DNA of 64,000 nt from assembly GCA_963844205.1 (NCBI GenBank), contig CAWJNK010000013.1, positions 310,001 through 374,000 of the forward strand, in the 5' to 3' direction. Below the pieces are notes generated by a model. It did not search any database and was not told where the DNA came from. It saw only the letters and a list, made by a program, of their open reading frames with translations. Positions 57,205-64,000 of the stretch are shown one piece after another; positions within the stretch are counted from its first letter, which is position 1, and each line of letters opens with the position of its first letter. The translations under genes were made by a program, and so were the position numbers. The DNA comes from DASSUW01 sp963844205. Lineage in GTDB: Bacteria > Actinomycetota > Thermoleophilia > Solirubrobacterales > Solirubrobacteraceae.

Positions 57205-57942
57205 TCATGCGATTCCCAATCGCTGGAACAGCTCGACGACGGCGGGGGCGGCCGCGGGACCCTCGCCGAGCAGCTCCGCCTGCTTCCCGCGCCCCTCCGG
57301 CACGACCAGCCGCACCATCTCCAGCCGCGGCTCGCGCGGCGCCGGCGTGCGCCGCTCGACGGGCTTCTTGCGCGCCCGCAGCTTGGCCGGCACCGACGGG
57401 TAGCGCGGAAGGTTGATCCCCTCCTTGACCGAGACCACCGCGGGCAGCGGCACACGGTAGACGTCGCCGGTCTCCTGCTGGCCGCGGGCGTGGCCGTCCT
57501 CGATCGCGAGCGCCTTCAGGCCGGTGACGATCGGGCGGCCGAGCGCGTGCGCGACCCGGATGCCGACCTGGTAGCCGCCGCTGTCCGCGGACTCGTTGCC
57601 GAAGACGACGAGGTCGAAGCCGTCAGCGGCCACCTCGGCCAGCGCCGCCGCGGTCGCCTCCGGGTCCCACTCCGAGCCGTCGGTCTCCAGCAGGATCGCT
57701 CGGTCGGCGCCGAGCGCGAGGCACTCGCGCAGCTGCTCCTCGGCCTCCGGTGGCCCCAGCGTCACGACCGCCACTTCGCCGCCCTGGGCCTCGACGATCC
57801 GCACCGCCTCCTCCACCCCGCACTCCTCGTGCGGGCTGATCGTGAAGCCGAGGTGCCGCGTCTGGATCGCGCGCTCGTCGGCCTCGAGGACCATCTTGCC
57901 GCCCGTCAAGGGGACGCGCTTGACGCACACGAGGACGTTCAC
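57205..57942 (-). CDS. etfB: Electron transfer flavoprotein, beta subunit
   Basis: The 245-residue protein has 'VCVKRVPLTGGKMVLEAD', 'SPHEECGVEEAVRIVEAQGGEV', 'LALGADRAILLETDG', 'FDLVVFGNESADSGGYQVG' and 'PAVVSVKEGINLPRYPS', all usual for EtfB. It binds AMP and docks the dehydrogenase. GTG 57942 overlaps the dehydrogenase stop as GTGA. The order dehydrogenase-etfB-etfA-DgcB reads as one electron-transfer operon. Confidence 0.93.
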   Translation of the reverse strand: MNVLVCVKRVPLTGGKMVLEADERAIQTRHLGFTISPHEECGVEEAVRIVEAQGGEVAVVTLGPPEAEEQLRECLALGADRAILLETDGSEWDPEATAAALAEVAADGFDLVVFGNESADSGGYQVGIRVAHALGRPIVTGLKALAIEDGHARGQQETGDVYRVPLPAVVSVKEGINLPRYPSVPAKLRARKKPVERRTPAPREPRLEMVRLVVPEGRGKQAELLGEGPAAAPAVVELFQRLGIA

Positions 57943-60443
57943 GAGCGGATCCGCGTGTTCTCGGGGTCGAAGATCGGCGTCGAGCCGGCGACGGCGACCG
58001 TGACCGGATAGCGCTCGCACATGTACTCGACCGCGAGCTCCTCCCCCTCGCCCGCGCGCTCCGGCGGCAGGTACGCCATCAGCAGGTACTTGCCCACCGA
58101 GGGAGCGGACCCGGCGGTGGTCACGAACGAGCGCCGCCCCTTCGCGTCGACCAGCGGCTCGCCGTCGCGGGTGACGATCGGCTCGCCGCCGAGCATGAAC
58201 CGCTTCATGCCCGACGCCGACGCGTGGTCGTCGACGGTCAGCGTGCACATCACGGCGGCCGGCTCGCTCTCGCGATGCCGGACATGCGCCTCCTTGCCGA
58301 TGAAGTCCTGGTCCTTGACCTTCCCCCACGCCATGTCGGCCTCGACAACGTCGTACTCGCCGTCGAGCTCGAAGCCGAACGCGCGGTAGCCCTTCTCGAT
58401 CCGCCCCGTCGTCCCGTACACGCCGATGCCGGCCGGCACGATCCCGTGCGGCTCGCCCGCCTCCCACACCATGTCCCACAGCGCGGCGCCCTGCTCGATC
58501 GGCACGTGCAGCTCCCAGCCGAGGTCTCCGACGTAGGAGATCCGCAGCGCCAGCACCTGCAGCGGCCCCATCTCGATGAACCGGCAGCGCGCGAACGGGA
58601 AGCCCTCGTGCGAGACGTCGTCGCGCGTGAGGCTGGAGAGGATGTCGCGCGCCCGCGGCCCCCACAGCCCGAGCGTCGCCCACGCGCCGGTCAGGTCGGT
58701 CACCACGGCGCCGTCGGCGTTGTCGCGGAACCACTTGAGGTCGGCCATGCCGTGCAGGCCGCCGGTGACCACCCGGAACCGGTCGTCGTCCAACCGCAGG
58801 ATCGTCAGGTCGGACCGGAAGCCGCCGCCCAGGGTCAGCAGCGGCGTGTAGACCGCCCGGCCCACCGGCACGTCCATCTGCCGCATCGCCACACGCTGCA
58901 CGGCGTCGAGCGCGCCGTCTCCGGCGATGTCGAAGATGCAGAACGCGGACAGGTCGAACATCGCGGCGCGGTCGCGCATGGCGAGGTGCTCGGCGTTGAT
59001 GATCGGCGACCACCAGCGCGCGTCCCACTCGTGCTCGCGCCCGTTGAGCCCGTACTGCTCGACGAGGCCGGCGTTCGACTCGTACCAGAACGGCCGCTCC
59101 CACCCCGCGGTCTCGTAGAACACGGCGCCCAGCGCCTGCTCGCGCGCGTGGAAGGGCGGCAGCCGCACCCCGCGGTTCGACGCCCACTGCTCGCCGGGAT
59201 GCACGATCCCGTAGGTCTTGTTGAAGCCCTCGGCCGCCCGCGCGCGCACGTTCGCGCGCGTCTTCTGGCACGGGTAGAAGCGGGCGACGTCGGACGACTG
59301 CAGATCGATCTCGCTCTCGCCGTGCGTCATCCACTCGGCGAGGGCCTTGCCGACGCCGGGGCCCTCCTTCACCCACACCGCGGCGGCGCTCCACAGCCCC
59401 TTGACCTCCGGCGTCTCCCCCAGCAGCGGCAGGCCGTCCGGTGTCAGCGACAGGAGGCCGTTGATCGCGTACTTGATGCCCACCGACTCGTCGCCGACGA
59501 TCTCCGGCATCAGCTCGAGCGCCTGCTCCATCTGGAGCGCGAAGTCGTCCTCGGTGAACGGGAACTCGGTCGGCGACAGCGCCGACTCCTCGATCGAGGG
59601 GATCTCCTCGGGATCGTGCAGGATCGGGCGGTGCGCGTAGGAGCCGATCTCCAGGCCGGTGCCGTCCTGGCGCTCGTACATGTTGGTGTCCATGTCGCGG
59701 ACGATCGGCCACTCGATCCCCTTCGTGGCGCCGGCGAACCGCGGCACCGGCCCGATATCGATCATCTGGTGGATGGCGGGCGTGAGCGGGATCGAGGCGC
59801 CGGCCATCCGGGCGATCACCGGGCTCCAGACGCCGCACGCCACCACCACGGTCTCGGCCTCGACGTCGCCGTCCGTCGTCCGCACGCGGCGCACCCGGCC
59901 GCGCTCGACGTCGATCCCGAGGACCTCGGTGTTCGGCACCGTGGTGAGCGCACCCGAGGCCTGCGCCTCCTCGCGCATCAGCGTGCCGGCGCGCAGCGAG
60001 TCCACCACCCCGACGCCCGGCGTGGAGAAGCCGCCGACGATCACCGACTCGTCGAGGAACGGGACGAGCTCCTTGACCTCGGCCGGCGTGACGAGGCTCA
60101 CGGGCTCGACGCCCCAGGACTTGGCGGAGGCCATCCGGCGGCGCAGCTCCTCCATGCGTTCCTCGGTGCGGGCGACCTCGATGCCGCCGGACTCGGTGAA
60201 GACGTCGAGCGCCTTGTACTGCTCGACGCTGTCGAGCGTCAGCGCGGTCATCTCGCGCGAGTGGTCGACGAGGAAGATGAAGTTCGAGGCGTGGCCGGTC
60301 GAGCCGCCCGGGTTGGGGAGCGGCCCCTTGTCGAGCTGCACGATGTCGGTCCACCCCTGGCGGGCGAGGTGGCACGCGAGCGAGTTCCCGACGATGCCGG
60401 CACCGATGACCACGACGCGCGCGCTGCTCGGCAGACGGCTCAT
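57939..60443 (-). CDS. Dimethylglycine/sarcosine dehydrogenase-like flavoprotein
   Basis: The 834-residue protein has an N-terminal FAD domain ('VVVIGAGIVGNSLACHLARQG', 'GGSTGHASNFIFLVD', where the His aligns with the flavin-linked His of dimethylglycine dehydrogenase) and a C-terminal GcvT-like folate domain from ~430 ('WERPFWYESNAGLVEQYG', 'MFDLSAFCIFDIAGDGALD', 'VGDLGWELHVPIEQ', 'IEKGYRAFGFELDG'). It would demethylate a methylated glycine, pass electrons to Etf and formyl units to tetrahydrofolate. A TGATATATCA box lies 6 nt before ATG 60443. Confidence 0.9.
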   Translation of the reverse strand: MSRLPSSARVVVIGAGIVGNSLACHLARQGWTDIVQLDKGPLPNPGGSTGHASNFIFLVDHSREMTALTLDSVEQYKALDVFTESGGIEVARTEERMEELRRRMASAKSWGVEPVSLVTPAEVKELVPFLDESVIVGGFSTPGVGVVDSLRAGTLMREEAQASGALTTVPNTEVLGIDVERGRVRRVRTTDGDVEAETVVVACGVWSPVIARMAGASIPLTPAIHQMIDIGPVPRFAGATKGIEWPIVRDMDTNMYERQDGTGLEIGSYAHRPILHDPEEIPSIEESALSPTEFPFTEDDFALQMEQALELMPEIVGDESVGIKYAINGLLSLTPDGLPLLGETPEVKGLWSAAAVWVKEGPGVGKALAEWMTHGESEIDLQSSDVARFYPCQKTRANVRARAAEGFNKTYGIVHPGEQWASNRGVRLPPFHAREQALGAVFYETAGWERPFWYESNAGLVEQYGLNGREHEWDARWWSPIINAEHLAMRDRAAMFDLSAFCIFDIAGDGALDAVQRVAMRQMDVPVGRAVYTPLLTLGGGFRSDLTILRLDDDRFRVVTGGLHGMADLKWFRDNADGAVVTDLTGAWATLGLWGPRARDILSSLTRDDVSHEGFPFARCRFIEMGPLQVLALRISYVGDLGWELHVPIEQGAALWDMVWEAGEPHGIVPAGIGVYGTTGRIEKGYRAFGFELDGEYDVVEADMAWGKVKDQDFIGKEAHVRHRESEPAAVMCTLTVDDHASASGMKRFMLGGEPIVTRDGEPLVDAKGRRSFVTTAGSAPSVGKYLLMAYLPPERAGEGEELAVEYMCERYPVTVAVAGSTPIFDPENTRIRS

Positions 60444-60449
60444 CGCAAC

Positions 60450-60459
60450 TGATATATCA
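60450..60459 (-). promoter_or_regulatory. TGATATATCA palindrome upstream of the dehydrogenase gene
   Basis: This is a perfect 10-nt palindrome six nt before the ATG, in the 55-nt gap after the LacI gene. It shares the core with the boxes at 53231 and 63106. Confidence 0.65.
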
Positions 60460-60498
60460 CATCTGCCTCACTCCGGCACGGAGCGGCCGGACGGGCCG

Positions 60499-61506
60499 TC
60501 ACCCGCCCGTCGATGCCCGCCCGACGAGCACCGGAGCGACCACCTCGCGCAGCGTCGCCTGCGGACCGTCGGCGCCGATCGCCTTCAGCAGGAAGCCGGT
60601 GGCGATCTCCGCGACGCGCTCGACGTCCCAGATCGTCGAGGTCAGCGGCGGCGCGAGCAGCCGCGAGATCGGATGGTCGCCGAAGCCGGCCACGGCGACG
60701 TCGCCGGGGATCGCGAGCCCGAGCTCGGCGCACGCCGTGTACACGCCGTAGGCGATCGAGTCCGACAGGCAGAGCACCGCGCTCGGGCGGTCGTCGCCGC
60801 CGAGCAGCTCGAGGGCGAGCGGGCGCGAGCCGTTGAGCGAGTACGCGCAGGCGACCACGCGGCAGTCGAGCCCGAGCGAGGCCGCGGAGCGGGCGACCGC
60901 GCGCTCGGCCTGACGGTCCGGCGAGGTCTCCACCGCCCACGAGAGCACCGTGATCCGACGATGGCCGAGCGCGCTGAGGTGGCGAAGGGTCTGCTGCACG
61001 CCGCGCTCGTTGTCGAACACGACCTCTCCCGCCGGGCTGACGCCGGGCAGCGCATCGCCGATCGTGACCGTCGGCACCTGACGAGCGATCCACTCCCATC
61101 CGCCGCTCGCCGGCCCGATCGGCACGACCACGAGCCCGTCGACCCGGTGATCGACGAGGCGTTGCGCAAGCTCGAGCTCGCGCGCGGGCTCGCCGTCCGC
61201 GTCGGCGACGAGCGTGCTGAGCTCGGCCGAGTACAGCTCGCGCTGCACCGCTCGCACGAGCTCCTGGTTCCAGAAGTCCGCGAGGCTCCCGACGAGCAGG
61301 CCGACCACGCCGGTCGCGCCGCCGGCCAGCGCGCGCGCGATCGGGTCGGCCTCGTAGCCGAGCAGCTCCGCGGCCTCGCGGACCCGCCGCTCGGTCTCGG
61401 CCGACACCCGCATCCCGCGCAGGGCGTAGCTCACCGCCGCCGGTGAGAGGCCCGTGTACTCAGCCAGCTCGCGGATCGTCGTCCGGTGCCTCGGCCCGTC
61501 GGCCAC
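60499..61506 (-). CDS. LacI-family transcriptional regulator
   Basis: The 335-residue protein has 'TTIRELAEYTGLSPAAVSYAL' (HTH) with the hinge 'RREAAELLGYEADPIARAL'-like stretch, then a periplasmic-binding-like effector domain ('GVVGLLVGSLADFWNQELVRAV', 'PSAVLCLSDSIAYGVYTACAEL', 'DVAVAGFGDHPISRLLAPPLT'). GTG 61506 fixes the start, in front of the HTH. Two perfect palindromes of LacI type lie 100-150 nt upstream and face the divergent amidohydrolase operon, so it probably represses that operon and perhaps itself. Confidence 0.93.
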   Translation of the reverse strand: MADGPRHRTTIRELAEYTGLSPAAVSYALRGMRVSAETERRVREAAELLGYEADPIARALAGGATGVVGLLVGSLADFWNQELVRAVQRELYSAELSTLVADADGEPARELELAQRLVDHRVDGLVVVPIGPASGGWEWIARQVPTVTIGDALPGVSPAGEVVFDNERGVQQTLRHLSALGHRRITVLSWAVETSPDRQAERAVARSAASLGLDCRVVACAYSLNGSRPLALELLGGDDRPSAVLCLSDSIAYGVYTACAELGLAIPGDVAVAGFGDHPISRLLAPPLTSTIWDVERVAEIATGFLLKAIGADGPQATLREVVAPVLVGRASTGG

Positions 61507-61574
61507 GACGCTCAGCGTAGTCGATCGATATGGGTGCCCGAGCGCCGCGTCGAGTCCGCGGGCGTATCGAATGG

Positions 61575-61658
61575 TTGACGCCGAGACGGCGGCCGGGGAT
61601 ACTGTGTGAAGCGGTTCAATGAACCGCTTCACTTGGACCCCGATGTGAACCGGTTCAC
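61575..61658 (+). promoter_or_regulatory. Promoter with two LacI-type operators
   Basis: TTGACG (61575-61580), a 17-nt spacer, and GATACT (61598-61603) form a clear promoter. Directly after the -10 is a 27-nt palindrome (61606-61632; arms GTGAAGCGGTTCA and TGAACCGCTTCAC around one A). A second perfect palindrome, GTGAACCGGTTCAC, lies at 61645-61658. Both fit LacI-family operators. Confidence 0.88.
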
Positions 61659-62589
61659 CCCCCTCGTGGACGACGCCATCGACATCCATCAGCACCTCTG
61701 GCCCGAGCCGCTGCTGAGCCGGCTGTCGCGGCGCCGGCGCCCTCCCATGCTCGTCCGCCGCGGCTCCGGCTGGGTGGTCCGTCTGGCGGGCGAACCCGAG
61801 TCGCCCGTCCGGCTCGCCGACCACGACCCCGACCGCCGCGCCGCACTGCTGGAGGCCGACGGCCTCGACCGCGCGCTGGTGGCGCCGTCCGTCCCGCTCG
61901 GGATCGAGGCCCTCCCCGCGGCCGAGGCCGAGCCGTTGCTCGAGGCCTACCACGACGGCGTCGCCGCCCTCCCGTCCGCGTTCGGCGCCTGGGCGGCGGT
62001 CTGCCTCGACGAGCCGGACCGGTCGGCGCTGGCCCGGCGGCTCGACGAAGGGTTCGTGGGCGCGTGCGTCGCGGCGTCCGCCGTCGCGGACCGCAAAGGC
62101 TTCGAACGGCTCGGCCCGTTGCTGGAGGAGCTCGAGCGCCGCGGCGCGCCACTGCTCGTCCACCCCGGTCCCAGGCCGGCGACCGCGACCGCCGACGTGC
62201 CCGACTGGTGGCCCGCGGTGACGACGTACGTGGCGACGATGCACACCGCCTGGTACGCCTTCGCCCTCTGGGGTCGGGCGGCGCACCCGGCGCTGCGCGT
62301 CTGCTTCGCGATGCTCGCCGGCCTCGCGCCGCTGCAGCGCGAGCGGCTCGTCTCCCGGGGTGGCCGGGCCGTCAGCGATCCCGACGTGTACCTCGACATC
62401 TCGTCCTACGGCGCCCGGGCCGTCGACGCCGTCCTGCGCGAGGTCGGCGTCGACCGGCTCGTCCACGGGTCGGATCGGCCGGTCGTCGCCGGCGCCGCGC
62501 CGGCGCTGGGCGAGGCCGTGCGCGTCGCGCTGCGCCGGCGCAACCCGCACCGATTGCTCTCGCCGACGACCGCCGAGGTGGCAGCATGA
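61645..62589 (+). CDS. Amidohydrolase-like TIM-barrel protein
   Basis: 'DDAIDIHQHLWPEPLLSRL' gives the HxH metal motif near the start; 'GAPLLVHPGPRPATATADVP' and 'VDRLVHGSDRPVVAGAAP' supply the later His and Asp, as in the amidohydrolase-2 family. Start codons in frame are GTG 61606, 61645 and 61666. I use 61645, since 61606 lies in the operator and at the expected transcript start; 61645 itself sits in the second palindrome, so 61666 is also possible. It is coupled to the cupin gene by ATGA. The substrate is unknown, perhaps an intermediate of the betaine block. Confidence 0.82.
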   Translation: MNRFTPLVDDAIDIHQHLWPEPLLSRLSRRRRPPMLVRRGSGWVVRLAGEPESPVRLADHDPDRRAALLEADGLDRALVAPSVPLGIEALPAAEAEPLLEAYHDGVAALPSAFGAWAAVCLDEPDRSALARRLDEGFVGACVAASAVADRKGFERLGPLLEELERRGAPLLVHPGPRPATATADVPDWWPAVTTYVATMHTAWYAFALWGRAAHPALRVCFAMLAGLAPLQRERLVSRGGRAVSDPDVYLDISSYGARAVDAVLREVGVDRLVHGSDRPVVAGAAPALGEAVRVALRRRNPHRLLSPTTAEVAA

Positions 62590-63077
62590 GCCACGCGGAC
62601 CGCGACCTCGATCGCGCCGAGCTGCGCGAGCTCGTCGCCCGCGTCGCCGCCGAGCCCGAGCGATGGCGGCCGCTGGTGCGCCACGGCACGGCGAGCCGCG
62701 CCTTCGAGCAGCTCTGGCGCGACGAGCACGTCGACGTCTGGGTCATCACCTGGGCGAAGGGCAACGACACCGGCTTCCACGACCACGACGTCTCGCGCGG
62801 CGCCGTGGCGGTGCTGGACGGCGAGATCGTGGAGGAGCGCCTGACGGTCGGCGGCCCGGTTCGCGCGATCCGCCATCGCGCCGGCCAGGCGTTCGACTTC
62901 GATGCGTCCCACATCCACCGGATGTGTCAGGACCGCGACGTCCCGGCCGTGTCGGTCCACGCCTACTCGCCGCCGCTCTGGCGCATGGGCACGTACGCGG
63001 TGGGAGCGGACGGCACGCTGCAGCGGCAGTCGGTCTCCTACGCCGAGGAGCTCCGCCCGGTCGAGGTGGCCGCCTAG
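62586..63077 (+). CDS. Cysteine-dioxygenase-like cupin
   Basis: The 163-residue protein has the cupin iron site of the thiol dioxygenase family: 'GNDTGFHDHDVSRGAVAVLDGE' (HxH; in part) and 'FDASHIHRMCQDRD' (third His). 'WVITWAKGND' precedes it. Thiol dioxygenases oxidise cysteine, cysteamine or 3-mercaptopropionate to the sulfinate; which one cannot be read. The length is near the bacterial CDO size. It is coupled to the amidohydrolase gene. Confidence 0.85.
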   Translation: MSHADRDLDRAELRELVARVAAEPERWRPLVRHGTASRAFEQLWRDEHVDVWVITWAKGNDTGFHDHDVSRGAVAVLDGEIVEERLTVGGPVRAIRHRAGQAFDFDASHIHRMCQDRDVPAVSVHAYSPPLWRMGTYAVGADGTLQRQSVSYAEELRPVEVAA

Positions 63078-63105
63078 CCCATCCATTGCGCCCCGCCGGG
63101 AGCGC

Positions 63106-63115
63106 TGATATATCT
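63106..63115 (+). promoter_or_regulatory. TGATATATC box upstream of the betaine-type ABC ATPase
   Basis: TGATATATCT lies eight nt before GTG 63124. It is the third copy of the box found at 53231 and 60450. Confidence 0.65.
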
Positions 63116-63123
63116 GCGGCGTC

Positions 63124-64000
<877 letters not shown>

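Overview
The window is about 73% GC by eye, densely packed, and has strongly GC-biased third codon positions and many GTG starts. Neighbouring genes very often overlap by 4 nt (ATGA/GTGA/TTGA). This style, plus the mix of families (DUF4430 secreted protein, HTH/LAGLIDADG-like protein, beta-propeller anti-sigma proteins, GAF-SpoIIE-RsbW phosphatase), points to a Thermoleophilia/Solirubrobacterales-type actinobacterium. That placement is inference; no rRNA gene is present. Two tRNAs (Glu-CTC, Leu-CAG) lie near 14 kb.

Layout. 1-2.3 kb: cobalamin riboswitch in front of a secreted DUF4430 protein, divergent from a PduO-type adenosyltransferase. 2.3-5.5 kb: tandem repeats, MerR-like and FHA proteins, a LysR remnant, GNAT and AAC(3)-like acetyltransferases. 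5.5-11.7 kb: a tightly coupled sugar-type ABC importer operon with an amidase and an SGNH hydrolase. 12-17 kb: small secreted/membrane proteins, tRNAs, an HTH-IS256 chimera, a beta-carbonic anhydrase and a peptidoglycan-binding protein. 17-24.4 kb: ArsR/SRPBCC pair with a readable promoter-operator, ECF sigma/anti-sigma pair, peroxiredoxin, class III aminotransferase, and a two-gene anti-sigma regulatory module. 24.4-29 kb: ArsR/SET pair, YedY-like/ferredoxin reductase/zinc-ribbon trio, phosphosulfolactate synthase, an interrupted 16S rRNA methyltransferase, MOSC protein.

29-47.6 kb is the most unusual part. It combines (i) families known from the Nit1C nitrogen-starvation/nitrilase cluster (radical SAM, GNAT, AIR-synthase-like, Sll0783-type protein, MSMEG_0565-type glycosyltransferase) but no nitrilase; (ii) FdrA and DUF1116 subunits of oxamate-carbamoyltransferase type, with a carbamate kinase; (iii) two fumarase/ASL-superfamily lyases; (iv) amidohydrolases; and (v) an amidohydrolase-MIP18-alcohol dehydrogenase trio like that next to propane monooxygenases, without the monooxygenase. 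I read it as a possible catabolic system that frees a carbamoyl group and conserves energy through carbamate kinase. The substrate is unknown. An XRE-cupin regulator sits at the divergent centre (38.7 kb).

47.7-52 kb: PAP2 protein, flippase-like membrane protein, a frame-split TIR-KAP NTPase (possible defence protein) and two very small ORFs. 52-64 kb: GDPD, IclR regulator, then a methylamine/betaine catabolic block (dimethylglycine/sarcosine dehydrogenase-like, EtfB, EtfA, DgcB-like Fe-S protein), a LacI regulator with strong palindromic operators, an amidohydrolase, a cysteine-dioxygenase-like cupin and a betaine-type ABC ATPase running off the end. Three genes in this block share a TGATATATC box just before the start codon.

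Four genes are interrupted (rRNA methyltransferase, fdrA, MIP18, TIR-KAP). They may be true mutations or sequencing indels; raw reads are needed to tell.
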